A stretch of 64,000 nucleotides of DNA from Acanthosoma haemorrhoidale. Taxonomy: Eukaryota; Arthropoda; Insecta; Hemiptera; Acanthosomatidae. The notes beneath the pieces are model-generated. The model was not told where the DNA came from. It saw only the letters and a list, made by a program, of their open reading frames with translations, and did not search any database. Below are positions 20,928 to 32,862 of the stretch, in pieces (the stretch's first letter is position 1; every line of letters begins with the position of its first letter). Both the position numbers and the translations under genes were made by a program. The stretch lies in contig OV884014.1 of NCBI GenBank assembly GCA_930367205.1, positions 110,497,138-110,561,137 of the forward strand. Direction: 5' to 3'.

Positions 20928-23200
20928 TATACATTCATCTACAGACTAAGACCTGGAAGGGATTTTGGATCGATCAAAAATTGGGTTAAGTGAAAACTAT
21001 TATAATCTCTGTCTTATAATAAAGCATGTGGCAATTAATAAATATAAATTCATGATTATGCTTATCACATTTCACTGGAGTAATATATAAAAAATAATGG
21101 CTTAAACATTTTGAGAAACATAATAAACAGACAAAATAGTCGTTCTGTAGAAATTTATATTGGAATTATAATGGTAAGTAGTTATTCCTGATGGCAGAAT
21201 GGATTCCACGAATCTTTACTAACTGCAGAGACACAAACAATGTTTATATTTAGTCCCTTGAGGAAAAATGAGTAGCGACAAGTAGAGATCAAAATTGATT
21301 GAACATATGCATATAAAACCGGCTATTACTATTTATTAGATATACATTTATCTACAGACTATGACCTGGACAGGATTTTTGATGGATCAACAATTTGGTT
21401 AAGTAAAAGCAATTATAATCTATGTCTTATAATAAAGCATGTGGCAATTAATAAATATAAATTCATGATTATGCTTATCACATTTCACTGGAGTAATTTA
21501 AAAATAATGGCTTAACCATTTTGAGAAACATAATAAACAGACAAAATAGTAGTTCTGTAGAAATTTATATTGGAATTATAATGGTATGTAGTTATTCCTG
21601 ATGGCAGAATGGATTCCACGAATCTTTACTGACTGCAGAGACACAAACAATGTTTATATTTAGTCCCTTGAGGAAAAATGAGTAGCGACAAGTAGAGATC
21701 AAAATTGATTGAACATATGCATATAAAACCGGCTATTACTATTTATTAGATATACATTTATCTACAGACTATGACCTGGACAGGATTTTTGATGGATCAA
21801 CAATTTGGTTAAGTAAAAGCAATTATAATCTATGTCTTATAATAAAGCATGTGGCAATTAATAAATATAAATTCATGATTATGCTTATCACATTTCACTG
21901 GAGTAATTTAAAAATAATGGCTTAACCATTTTGAGAAACATAATAAACAGACAAAATAGTCGTTCTGTAGAAATTTATATTGGAATTATAATGGTAAGTA
22001 GTTATTTCTGATGGCAGAATGGATTCCACGAATCTTTACTAACTGCAGAGACACAAACAATGTTTATATTTAGTCCCTTGAGGAAAAATGAGTAGCGACA
22101 AGTAGAGATCAAAATTGATTGAACATATGCATATAAAACCGGCTATTACTATTTATTAGATATACATTTATCTACAGACTATGACCTGGACAGGATTTTT
22201 GATGGATCAACAATTTGGTTAAGTAAAAGCAATTATAATCTATGTCTTATAATAAAGCATGTGGCAATTAATAAATATAAATTCATGATTATGCTTATCA
22301 CATTTCACTGGAGTAATTTAAAAATAATGGCTTAACCATTTTGAGAAACATAATAAACAGACAAAATAGTCGTTCTGTAGAAATTTATATTGGAATTATA
22401 ATGGTAAGTAGTTATTCCTGATGGCAGAATGGATTCCACGAATCTTTACTAACTGCAGAGACACAAACAATGTTTATATTTAGTCCCTTGAGGAAAAATG
22501 AGTAGCGACAAGTAGAGATCAAAATTGATTGAACATATGCATATAAAACCGGCTATTACTATTTATTAGATATACATTTATCTACAGACTATGACCTGGA
22601 CAGGATTTTTGATGGATCAACAATTTGGTTAAGTAAAAGCAATTATAATCTATGTCTTATAATAAAGCATGTGGCAATTAATAAATATAAATTCATGATT
22701 ATGCTTATCACATTTCACTGGAGTAATTTAAAAATAATGGCTTAACCATTTTGAGAAACATAATAAACAGACAAAATAGTCGTTCTGTAGAAATTTATAT
22801 TGGAATTATAATGGTAAGTAGTTATTCCTGATGGCAGAATGGATTCCACGAATCTTTACTAACTGCAGAGACACAAACAATGTTTGTATTTAGTCCCTTG
22901 AGGAAAAATGAGTAGCGACAAGTAGAGATCAAAATTGATTGAACATATGCATATAAAACCGGCTATTACTATTTATTAGATATACATTTATCTACAGACT
23001 ATGACCTGGATAGGATTTTTGATGGATCAACAATTTGGTTAAGTAAAAGCAATTATAATCTATGTCTTATAATAAAGCATGTGGCAATTAATAAATATAA
23101 ATTCATGATTATGCTTATCACATTTCACTGGAGTAAATTAAAAATAACGGCTTAAACATTTTGAGAAACATAATAAACAGACAAAATAGTCATTCTGTAG
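20928..23200. repeat. 410-bp satellite array, about 5.5 copies
   Basis: The marker TATACATTTATCTACAGACT starts at 21341, 21751, 22161, 22571 and 22981, exactly 410 bp apart; a diverged first copy begins at 20928 (413 bp before). The inner units differ at only a few positions; the first and last are more diverged and share CTTAAACATT where inner units have CTTAACCATT. Each unit contains CATATAAAACCGG, a TATA-box-like string. No ORF is maintained across units. Confidence 0.97.
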
Positions 23201-23838
23201 CAAAAAATGATAAACTGAAATGAATTTATTTAAAGGGGAGGAATATTCATGGATCATACTTAATTTAGTTGGTAAATAAAAATTTATTATTAAATAAGCA
23301 GATAAACAAAAAAAAAGTTATTAGATAGTTAGGTCTGGTTATAAATTTATTTATTGACCGTTGGTTGGAATATTAAGAATCCATGATTGGAAAATAATCT
23401 ACATTGAAGAACTTTCTAAGTCCTTTAGGAATTAAAAGCAGCTAATGGAATGAGTAAATGTTGAAAAGAAAAATGTTATTGAGATCTTAAATGTGTAATT
23501 TTTATTTATTGTTTCTCAAGCTTGAAGTGTAATTAATATTTAATTGCTTGAAGGACAAAAACACCTGGATGCAGCTTTATCCAGGTTACATCACTAATTT
23601 ACAATAATAATTTTTATACTGAATACATATTATCCTAATGACGTAAGGTCGAGTGTACATCGGTAGCCAGGTGTCTAAGTATTAAAAATAAGACTCAAGT
23701 TTATCTATTGTTCATTTTATGTAAATGAATGAAGTTTTTTTTCCTTCAAAAGTATTAGGAAAGAAGGAAACAGTGCGAGGACGGATAGTCGGGAGCAAGA
23801 ATGACGAGGGCAAGGAGTTCGAATCCCGGATTCTGCCA
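23201..23838. other. Non-coding region with satellite-flank repeat and B-box-like motif
   Basis: At 23,318-23,375 a stretch (TAGATAGTTAGGTCTGGTTATAAATT region) resembles 20,739-20,795 on the other side of the 410-bp array, in direct orientation. At 23,815-23,830 AGTTCGAATCC resembles an RNA polymerase III B box (10 of 11), but a tRNA fold is not possible there. A decayed SINE is conceivable. No gene. Confidence 0.4.
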
Positions 23839-23839
23839 G

Positions 23840-24596
23840 TATATTATCTCTATCCTATATTGTAACATATTTGTATATTATCTCTATCCTATATTGTAAC
23901 ATATTTGTATATTATCTCTATCCTATATTGTAACATATTTGTATATTATCTCTATCCTATATTGTAACATATTTGTATATTATCTCTATCCTATATTGTA
24001 ACATATTTGTATATTATCTCTATCCTATATTGTAACATATTTGTATATTATCTCTATCCTATATTGTAACATATTTGTATATTATCTCTATCCTATATTG
24101 TAACATATTTGTATATTATCTCTATCCTATATTGTAACATATTTGTATATTATCTCTATCCTATATTGTAACATATTTGTATATTATCTCTATCCTATAT
24201 TGTAACATATTTGTATATTATCTCTATCCTATATTGTAACATATTTGTATATTATCTTTATCCTATATTGTAACATATTTGTATATTATCTCTATCCTAT
24301 ATTGTAACATATTTGTATATTATCTCTATCCTATATTGTAACATATTTGTATATTATCTCTATCCTATATTGTAACATATTTGTATATTATCTTTATCCT
24401 ATATTGTAACATATTTGTATATTATCTCTATCCTATATTGTAACATATTTGTATATTATCTCTATCCTATATTGTAACATATTTGTATATTATCTTTATC
24501 CTATATTGTAACATATTTGTATATTATCTCTATCCTATATTGTAACATATTTGTATATTATCTTTATCCTATATTGTAACATATTTGTATATTATC
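23840..24596. repeat. 34-bp minisatellite, about 22 copies
   Basis: Perfect head-to-tail units of 34 bp containing TATTATCTCTATCCTATATT and GTAACATATTTG. Only one variant is seen (C to T giving TCTTTATCC), at 24255, 24391, 24493 and 24561, all in the last third of the array. There are no spacers. The last partial unit ends at 24596. Confidence 0.98.
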
Positions 24597-25125
24597 AAGC
24601 CATCTATATTTTTAAACTGTTTATTACATCTCTTCAAACATATAATAAAACATAGCATGTGGCTCAATCGCTGGCTATCGGTTTTGATTATGTAAATTAT
24701 ATCTTTTATGCAAAAGTATGACGTTAGTTACTCAATTATGTCATACAATGTGAATATTACAATTATAATTATTATCACTTTATTTGTTCGTTACTATATA
24801 TACTATTATACTACATAATTAATAATATTGATGTGATGTGCAATGTTCATGTCATCAAAGTTTTTTAGAAATCAAAGAAATGGATTATGATGACCTTGAA
24901 TATAGCACTAATAGTGTTTTGAAATGTCTGCCGTTAGTAAATTTAGATTCGAATCTAAACAATTTCAATTCATGAACTGACATTATTCATTTATTTCAAT
25001 TACTTCATCCCCCCCCCACATGGAATTGAAAGAAAAATTAAAAAACTATATGTCCAGTTAGTAAGTTGAGTAATATCCAACAATAAACTTAAATAAAAAA
25101 AATTAAATAAAATGTTTTAATTTAG
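24597..25125. other. AT-rich non-coding region
   Basis: No gene or repeat recognised apart from a C8-9 run near 25,010. Confidence 0.5.
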
Positions 25126-25725
25126 ACAGAGGGAGAGGTAGTTGAAGATTTCCTCACTTCACCTGTCCCTCGCTCACTTCCTCCAAAAGCCGTTGACCCC
25201 TCTGAGGTCAAATATCTTCTGAAAAAATTAACTCAAAGAAAGTCTCCAGGATATAATCTCCTTACTCCTCGAATCCTCCCACAACTTCCTCCTAAAGCCA
25301 TAATCTTCCTAACCTACATTTATAATTCCATTATCCGAACGTCGCACTTTCCTTTCCTCTGGAAACATTTCATTATTGTCATATTCGCCAAACCCGGTAA
25401 ACCACTCAATGACGCCTCATCTTACCGTCCAATAAGCCTACTCCCTATCCTCTCAAAAATCTTTGAAAAACTCCTATTAAAACGCCTACTTCCAATTGTT
25501 GAATCCAATAACCTTTATCCCACTCACCAGTTAGGTTTCCGTCAAGTCCCCTCTACCACCAATAGCTTCTTGGAAACATTTGCAGATGACATTGCAGTCC
25601 TGTCAACCCATTAAGACCCTGATATAACATCCCAAAACCTTCAAAAATACGTTGATGAGATCGAGTATTGGTGCAACCAATGGCCAATCAAAGTCAATGA
25701 AGCAAAATGTTCCCACATAACGCGC
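25126..25725 (+). pseudogene. Non-LTR (Jockey-like) reverse transcriptase fragment, internally deleted
   Basis: Open without a start from 25126 to a TAA at 25612 and still in frame to about 25,725. It contains the RT fingers motifs KSPGYNLLTPRIL, SSYRPISLLPILSKIFEKLL and HQLGFR, then jumps to FADDIAVLS (the catalytic F-A-D-D), so the palm segment with the first catalytic Asp is deleted. After the stop comes a thumb-like stretch (YWCNQWPIKVNEAKC). The 5' part, endonuclease and 3' tail are absent. Its wording differs from the LINE at 26,872-31,134, so it is another family. Confidence 0.9.
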
Positions 25726-25766
25726 GCTCCTCGGGGAATCCTTCTTTTCGCCCAGTGAAATGATTC

Positions 25767-26208
25767 TCACATTTTGTCCGTCGCCTTATTGAATCTGATC
25801 ACTAAGTCCGCCGTGTATTGGCCGTTGCTCTGCCTAGAGGACTTCGTTTCTCTAAACATCTGAAGTATGTCCTCCTCGGGAGTCCATCTTCTTCCTCCGT
25901 AGGCTTTCTTCAGACGCAATTTCACCACTTCCCATGGAGTATCCTCGTCAGCTTGAACTTGGTTAAGGATACTCCTCTTGACTCTGGATGTCAGGGCCGC
26001 CTTCATAGATGTCTCTGTAGTCTATCAGGTTTTCCTCCGCCTTCGCCTCGATCAACGCTATGAGGCAGTCTCCTCTTTTTAAAAAGTGGTTTAGTTCACC
26101 TAGTTCTCCGGTGAAGCTCTCCATCTCTGCAACGGATTTCCTCAAGTCCTGAGTGCTCATAGCCTTAACTCTCATCAGCGCGAGTGCCGTGGTATGAGCC
26201 TCAGGCAT
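25767..26208 (-). pseudogene. Ty3/Gypsy-type gag N-terminal fragment (frameshifted)
   Basis: On the minus strand the first part (26208 down to 25963) reads MPEAHTTALALMRV with FTGELGELNHFLKRGDCLI, typical of the start of the capsid region of insect gypsy gag. A frameshift at about 25,990 passes to 26006-25767, which ends in a stretch containing WEVVKLRLKKAYGGRR and FNKATDKM. The fragment ends where the LINE fragment on the other strand begins, so the rest of gag and pol is missing. Confidence 0.65.
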
Positions 26209-26374
26209 GGTTCCTACTCGTCTGACATCTGAACTCTCCGCGAGATTTAAGACCGACTGTCAGAGTAGCCCTCCTTCCGTCATCTCGCTCCTTTTTCGAA
26301 CAAAAAATAGAAAAGAGGAAACCAAATTCTATGTTCGCACACTATCACTCACTATCTCCACCACTCCCGGGTTT

Positions 26375-26471
26375 GGGCACCAGTTAATGATCCTGAGATA
26401 GTTGTCACAAGACTGCTTAATTCTTCTTACTAATCCTCTATATATACAGTCGGCAGGTTTACATCCCGACA
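26375..26471 (-). promoter_or_regulatory. Primer-binding site and short LTR-like sequence upstream of gag fragment
   Basis: Minus strand: TGTCGGGATG at 26471, then TATATATAG (TATA-like), and after GATCATTAAC the PBS-like TGGTGCCCAAACCCGGGAG at 26382. This order (LTR with TATA, short spacer, TGG... PBS, leader, gag) fits the 5' end of an LTR retrotransposon. The TG...CA distance of 84 bp is unusually short, and no second LTR is present, so the LTR start is uncertain. Confidence 0.5.
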
Positions 26472-26860
26472 ATTGGGTATTAAGGCTATGTATTGCTCTG
26501 TCCGGATCTTAACTTTTTCATTCAACCTTTAATTTTCCCCCAAAAAGTTTCCAATGTCAGGAAATCTCATTCATTCCATTTTTTTTTCATTCACCTTAAG
26601 GTTTTTGTTTTAAATCTTTTTTACTGTTGGTTATAGGTATCTTTATTATTTATTCAATAATCACATATGTTTTTCTTTTTTTTCAACTAGAAGAATTTTT
26701 AAGAGGCACAATAAAGTGTTGTTTTTTAATTCATTGATTATTCTATAAGTAGATTTCCTAGCAGAATATGAATTGTGGAAATAATCATTTTAGCACTATT
26801 AAATATGAACTGTGCGATGTGTAGTTTTTTTCTGGCGAGACTTGAACACAAAACAGTGTA
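26472..26860. other. Non-coding AT-rich region
   Basis: T-rich; no gene recognised. May be part of the upstream LTR or host DNA. Confidence 0.5.
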
Positions 26861-26867
26861 ATATGTT

Positions 26868-26871
<4 letters not shown>
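26861..26871. repeat. Target-site duplication, left side of LINE
   Basis: ATATGTTAAAC, repeated at 31135-31145. The repeat may extend two T into the poly(T) tract. Confidence 0.85.
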
Positions 26872-26898
<27 letters not shown>

Positions 26899-27154
26899 CT
26901 TAGCTCTCAAACTTATAAAATAGGATGTGGGAAAATTATTTTGGGCTAATGAGTGCCTTTCACTAAGGGGAGTCCCTCATTTGAAGGATGTATGAGAATG
27001 ATACCCGGCAGGGGCCTGAAATAAGTCGGCCACTCGGCCGGAAGGTCTACCCTGCTTAAACAGGTAGATGGGGTCTTGTAGCTTCGGTTGAGTCGGCCGG
27101 GAGATCGGCCTCGATCTCTCGGCTGGGTGTAGATCTTCAGTCTCCGTCAGGGGG

Positions 27155-29752
27155 CTAGGGTTCGATCACGTCCATCTGTCTCCAAGCTTCAGCGGTCCAG
27201 CAGTGCTTCCATCTGACGGGCATTGGTGGTGGTTGAAGGTCGGAGAATAGTGGGTTGTGGCTGTGTCGGAGTGAGTCAAAAAATTTGATGTGTCTTCTCT
27301 TGATGAAATCTTGAATGGTGAGCACTTCAAATTTTTTATGCATCTCGTCTGCCTTCATTCGGTCGATCGGGGTATGTTTGAGGGAGGTGCGGAGAACTCT
27401 GTTCTGAAATTGCTGGAGCGTTTTGAGAGTGTTAGGAGTCAGATACTTGAAGAGAGGGGTCCCATACATCAAAGCAGGTCTTAGGACGCTCTGGTATATC
27501 AGCAGCTTGAGGCGTACCGATAAAGCCGGGCTGAAGAATTTCTTCCTAACACTCTTTAACTTCTTGCCGAGATGTGTTGTGAACGACAAGTGTCTACCGA
27601 GGGTGATCCCAAGGTAGCATAGCTTGTTGCTTACATGGCACTCTTTGCCGTTTAAGACGAAGGATTTCGGGAGCTTCTTTTTTCCGGATTTAATGTGGAC
27701 GGTATCGAGTTTCTCGGCGATCTGTTGACTGGCGCTCTCAGCGAATTTCAGGGCTCTGGTGGGATTGATGCTAGTGCTTTAAACACCAATGTCGTCTGCA
27801 TAAGCCGATACCTCGCAGTTGGGGTACGAGGCTCCTACGATGTGGGCGGTGTAAATGTTGAACAGCAGGGGGCCTAGCACCGATCCTTGGGGGACACCGG
27901 CAGTGTAATTTCTTCGGGTCGTAGACGTAGTGCCTATACGAACCGAAAAAGTTCTGCCTGTAAGATAGGATCTCATCAGGTTCTGCAGCTGATCCGAGAA
28001 TTCATATTCCCTCAGACGTTGGAGTAGGATGTAGTGGTCGACAGAGTCGAAAGCTTTCGAACAGTCCAGTGAAATCATAGCGGTAGCTCTGTTGCTCCGG
28101 ACGGTCGATGCGACGTGGTGTTGCAATCTCACCAGGTTGTTGTTCGCACTTAAGCCTGTGCTGAAACCAGTCTGCTCTGGTGGGATGACTTCGTGTGACT
28201 CGCAGTGCCCTGAGAGATGTACGTGGATGATTTTCTCGAACAGCTTCGAGAGTTGAGTCAGCAGACTGATGGGTCGGTAATGAGATGGCTCATAACCGCT
28301 TTTCGCTGGTTTCAGAAGGGGGACCACTACAGCGTGCTTCCAGTTCTGGGGGAAATAGTGCAGCCTGAAGCAGGAGTTCAACACGTTCGTTATGAATGAG
28401 ATTCCTTTCCTCGGCAGCTGCTTGAGCAGGATGTTCTGGATGGAATCCTGACCTGGGGCCTTCTTGCCGGTCGTTCTTCGAATGAATGCAGCGCATTGCC
28501 GGTGTGAGGTGTAGATTTCGGTTGTGGTGGGGAGGGTGGGGGAGGGAGGGTCGAGGGCTCTTATTGGCTGTCCCTGGCCACGACTGACTTCCTCATAATG
28601 GGACGCCAAGATGTCCGCTTGCTCGTTGGTGGGAATGAACTGCCCGTTTACGGCCAGCCTTACACCGTTCTTTTTGGACCTGCAGGTCTTCACAAGCTTC
28701 CACAATTGCTTGTGGTCACCGTGGAGACTGGTGAGGCGATCTTCCCAAATCGAATTTTTCCACTGGGCCATCAGGGACTTAACTTGGTTTGTGAGAGCAT
28801 TTAAAACCGGTTTTAGGTCCCTGTTTTTGGTCCTAAACCACCTGTTCTTGATGTTATTACGCTGTCTAATCAGTTGTAGGATGTGATCCGGAGGTTTTCT
28901 CAGAGAAGGGGGCTTCGGAGAAAATGTCGGGATCGATGCATTGGCAGCTCGATCGATGACGTCCTGTAGCTGATAGACAGCGTAATCTATGTCCCAAGTG
29001 TGTCTCAGGGGCGCAATTGTGGGCAATTCGGTCTTGATGAGATGCTTGTAGAGGTCCCACTTGGCCTCATCGTACCTGTATCTAGAAGCAGGCGGCTCTG
29101 GCATGTCGCCTTCTAGTTCGTAGAGCACAGGCCGATGGTCGGAGGTGGTAAAGTCCAAGGCGGAGCACCCAGTGACTCGGTGTGGCTGTTGAGTCAGGAG
29201 TAGATCGGGCGTGGAGGTCCTGTCGGGGTTCACGAAGTGACGGAAGGTTGGCAATCCTGGGTGGATGACCGTAAATGGTGTCTTTGTGATGTAACGGCCG
29301 AGGGCGTTAGCCCTCGTACTGCTCCACCAACTGTGGTTCGCATTTAGGTCACCCACGATGGCGTGTCTTGGGTCCTGAGCTATTGTAGTGAGCAGGAGCT
29401 TGTCAGAGTCGCAATTGGCTCTCGGTCTTCTGTAGACTCCTGACACTATCATGTTTTTTGTGAGCCGTAACTGGAGCGTTACGATGTAGTGGGAGGGGCC
29501 TAGGGTCACGGGTGGGGGTAGTCTCCTACAGGGCACTCCGTTCCTCACTAACACTGGTACTCCTCCAGAGATGGTCTCAGTGTCGTGGCGGTAGGCGGTA
29601 TATCCCGCGAATCGGCAGAAATGAATCTTCTTCAGTCGGGTGTCTGTCAGGACAGCGACGTCTGGTGAATGGCACCGTAGAAGTGTCTCTACGTCAGCTT
29701 GTTTGGGCCGAAGGCCGCAAACGTTGTAATTTAATATACTATGACCCATCAT
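27155..29752 (-). pseudogene. LINE ORF2: APE endonuclease and reverse transcriptase, one in-frame stop
   Basis: 865 codons in one frame from ATG 29752, interrupted only by TAA at 27779-27781. Residues 1-220 are an APE-type endonuclease (YNVCGL, VSGVYRRP, AIVGDLNANHSWW, SDHRPV). The site usually occupied by catalytic Glu reads VLTDTRL, with Asp. RT occupies about residues 390-720: KKAPGQDSIQN, SHYRPISLLTQLSKLFEKI, MISLDCSKAFDSVDH (first catalytic Asp), GVPQGSVLGPLLFN and SAYADDIGV (catalytic pair), with the stop directly after. The C-terminal part (27589-27155) holds a thumb-like stretch LLIYQSVLRPALMYG. Known role: nicks target DNA and primes cDNA synthesis there. The stop removes the thumb, so this copy is probably inactive. 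Confidence 0.95.
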
Positions 29753-29888
29753 TTGGATACCCGGTCAGACTGTGTTAATAGCAGCTCTACCAGTGCGGCG
29801 AGATTGTTCATGGTCGTGAGCATAGCGCTCATCATACTCATTATAGCATCATTGTTGTTAGCGGGCTGAGGTAGAGGTGCTGGGAGTG

Positions 29889-30864
29889 CTACTTCCGGAG
29901 CCCTGGTGTTACCTGACGCCATCTGCGCATAGGAGGCAGTCTGTCGTGGTGGTGGGGGGGGGCACTCATAAATGTGGCTTTTCTCGGCCCGGCTGTGAAA
30001 TTCTGTGCCTGTTTCTTGATTTCTGCAGTCTCTAGGAGTTTAATCCTGTACGGGCACTGTCGGTACGACGCGACATGATTTCCCCCGCAATTGGCGCATT
30101 TGAGAGGAATGGAAGCGTCCCTGGGGCAGTCTTTTATGTCGTGAGGTTGGCTGCACCTCACGCACTTGGCCTGCTTAAAGCAGTACCGTCTTGTATGGCC
30201 GTATTCCTGACAGTTAAGGCACATCGGAATGCCTCTTTTGTCATGAAAGGTGCTCACTCTAAAGAGTACATTATTTATATGACGGAGTTGCTTTAAGTTC
30301 TCCGCCTTGAGAGTATGGTCGCCGATTACGAGAATCGGCTCGATCTCCGTCTTCCCGCCATTTTGGTCAGAGCGCCTCAATCGATATACATCGATTATAT
30401 TGCTACCCACGCTATTAATGTGGGCTTTTATCTCCTCAATCGGGTGAGAGAGATCGAAACCGTGTAGCAAGTACTTCTTGTTGGGCTTAGTACCACGGGG
30501 GGCGAACGTATGAAAGGGGATTTTTGATTCCCTAATTGCAGCAATTGTTTGCTGTTGGTCATGCACGCTGTGGCAGAGCACCTTTCTGTTCTGCTGTGTC
30601 TGTACTATTTTAAAGTTCTTAACGTTATTATCAGCTAGTAACCTCGTGAGGTCGTAGCTGTTAATCCGCCCTAATATTAGGGGGGGGTGGTGATTTGGGG
30701 GCAACAGGGGCGGTGGATGTGCTGGCCTCGGACTGAGCTTTCGAGTTTAGGGGGGTGAAGGAATTGGAGGTACTTACTCCGGGGGCTTGTGGTAGAGTAC
30801 GCTTTCGGCATACTCTCTTTGGATGATGAAACTCATCACCTTTGGGGTCCCTACTGCTTTCCAT
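29889..30864 (-). pseudogene. LINE ORF1: gag-like RNA-binding protein, frameshifted
   Basis: Starts at ATG 30864 with a Ser/Thr/Pro-rich N-terminus. At the C8 run (plus G at 30680-30687) the frame changes, and the rest reads from about 30704 to 29889. It contains a domain resembling PRE_C2HC (YLLHGFDLSHPIEEIKAHI) followed by three knuckles: CLNCQEYGHTRRYC, CVRCSQPHDIKDC and CANCGGNHVASYRQC. This arrangement is characteristic of Jockey-group ORF1 proteins, which bind element RNA. The homopolymer shift could be a true mutation or a sequencing error. Confidence 0.92.
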
Positions 30865-31134
30865 GCCCTACAAAGGTCCGTGCGACGCACGTCCCAGTTA
30901 AGGGGGAGAGCCTCACTTGTAATAATTAAAAAGACTCACCTGTCTTCAAGGGAACAAAGCGCCACTGACTAAAATATCAAAACTTTACCAGATTTGAGTT
31001 CTTGACACAATGGAAGATGGATAGCGTCTCTTGTTGTTCAGAAACTATGCATGCAGTTTTGACAGAACGAGAGCTAGGTTAATTTCAAGATAAGATAACC
31101 TTTTTGAATGTTTCAAGTTTAGTTGCAACAATCC

Positions 31135-31145
31135 ATATGTTAAAC
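31135..31145. repeat. Target-site duplication, right side of LINE
   Basis: ATATGTTAAAC, identical to 26861-26871. Confidence 0.85.
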
Positions 31146-32862
31146 TTATAATATCGCAGATTTAAATCCCTCGTCAGACGGCAAACAAGCAAGCCAATTA
31201 CTTCTTCTCGTTTGGCTACATCTCTCCATTAATTATTAATAGAACCATTTTAGCTCCGGACAGAATGTTCATTAAATATCCGTATATTGTTATCATTTTT
31301 TTTTCCCGCCGAAAGGTCCCGGGCATATCTATATCGAAATTATAAATGTAGGTGAAAGGGTGGGGGGAATCGATTTATCAATTGTTGTCCATTATTGATT
31401 GTCTATTGACTATTTTTCAACAATCGATAGTTACAATCGCGGACGTTTCAACAAGACCCCAGCCCCATTTCAAACATCAAGCTCCTTAATTCACCACGTC
31501 CCATTTATTCTTATTCACGGTAATCCTTCCTTAGCAAAATGTCAATGAATAATTATTAATATTTATTTAGTAATAAGAATGACTATTCATTATTAACGTG
31601 AAGACAAATTGTATGACAAAATATTCTTTTTCAAGAACAAATTGATATTATTACAAATGGTGGGGTCAGAAGCAGACCAATTTTATGGCAAACCTAAATA
31701 TGCAATATTTTTGTCTATTGCCCGATTTCCGTGCCTAAATTAAAAAAGCTTAGGTTGCGGGTCTAACTAAACGGGTCTGTCCGTATGTTTTATGGCAGCA
31801 GTCTTATAAACGATTAAATCAATCTGAAAAAAACAATTAGAAAGTATGAAAAGAAAAAAAACGGGAATCGAATTTTGGACATACGTCCCAATACTTTTAA
31901 GGTTTATTAAGGTATAGCTCATGTTTATTTTTTTTTTTTTTTTTTTGAGCGGCGGCATATTTATATATTCATAACCGTGGACACAAATCATATAATAAAA
32001 CCACGGAATGAGATGATGACTACAAAAAATAGAATTTTACTCCATTTTCTCATAAAACAGAGTAATTTTAGAAAGCTATTCCAAAATTATTTATGTCAAT
32101 ATTTTATGCATTGGAATTTTTTTCGTTTGATAAGGTTGATTTCAATTTTAATGATCGCAACGGTTTAGGAAGTAGTAGTTTTGGTAAAATGGTTTTACCA
32201 TGACGAATTATAGAAAGTAGAAGGACCTGGGTACTTACTACCTGAAAAGTACACTCGAGTAAAAAAAAAATGGTGCTCTGGAAATTTTCCAAAAAATTTA
32301 TTTAGATTTACCTAGCTTTATTATCAATAAGAATCACCAGGGGGGAAATAAAATATAATACTGAAACAAAAATGAAAAATCTTTATAAATAAAAAATCAT
32401 TGAAGGAAGTGATAATTCCCCCTTTTCGTTTGTTGTTAAATTTGTTTAAAGATTTTTGTCTACGCATAAAATATTGTGCATAATATTTTGATATTGGAGT
32501 TTTAGATTGACATCGATTCCGTCAATACGACGATGAAAAAAACCTAGGTATACAACACTAGTAACAATTTTGTTTGTAAAATTGATTTTTTCATTATAAA
32601 CAACATTTCACCCTGGGCAAAGTATATCCTTGCACGACGACATGCTGCATCGTCCCGAAAAAATAAAAAGAAAGGAGAAATAAATGAAAATGTTTCCTTG
32701 GAAGGAAATTTCTGATGCTTGGTCAGTACATCTCTGGGAGTCATTCATAGCTACATGTTATTATGGCTCGACTGTGCAAAGTTCTGCTTTATCTGCCGTG
32801 TTAATTAATTCATTTTTTTTCTCAGCCCCTATAAGTAATTATTTTTTAAAATTAATTATTAA
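31146..32862. other. Non-coding region
   Basis: About 1.7 kb with short open stretches (up to 78 codons) and no recognisable domain. It contains a T-run at 31,930-31,946 and an AATCGAT-rich patch near 31,370-31,440. No gene is supported. Confidence 0.5.

Larger units (their letters stand above)
26872..31134 (-). mobile_element. Full-length Jockey-like LINE (non-LTR retrotransposon)
   Basis: Minus-strand element of 4,263 bp bounded by an 11-bp target-site duplication and ending in a 27-nt poly(A), seen as T at 26872-26898. Order from its 5' end (31134): leader of about 270 nt, ORF1 (gag-like, 30864-29889), 136-nt spacer, ORF2 (endonuclease plus RT, 29752-27155), 3' UTR of about 256 nt. It is GC-richer than its surroundings. 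Only two lesions are visible: a frameshift in a C8 run of ORF1 and one stop in ORF2. No LTRs. Two ORFs, three zinc knuckles and an APE-type endonuclease place it in the Jockey group. Confidence 0.93.

Noticed and set aside
23760..23838. tRNA or tRNA-derived SINE
   Set aside because: A B-box-like AGTTCGAATCC is present, but the T-stem does not pair and no A box or acceptor stem is evident.
23840..24596. CRISPR-like regular repeat array
   Set aside because: Units are contiguous 34-bp tandem repeats without spacers, in animal nuclear DNA.
28217..28886. Plus-strand ORFs opposite LINE ORF2
   Set aside because: Antisense to the long endonuclease-RT frame and without domains.
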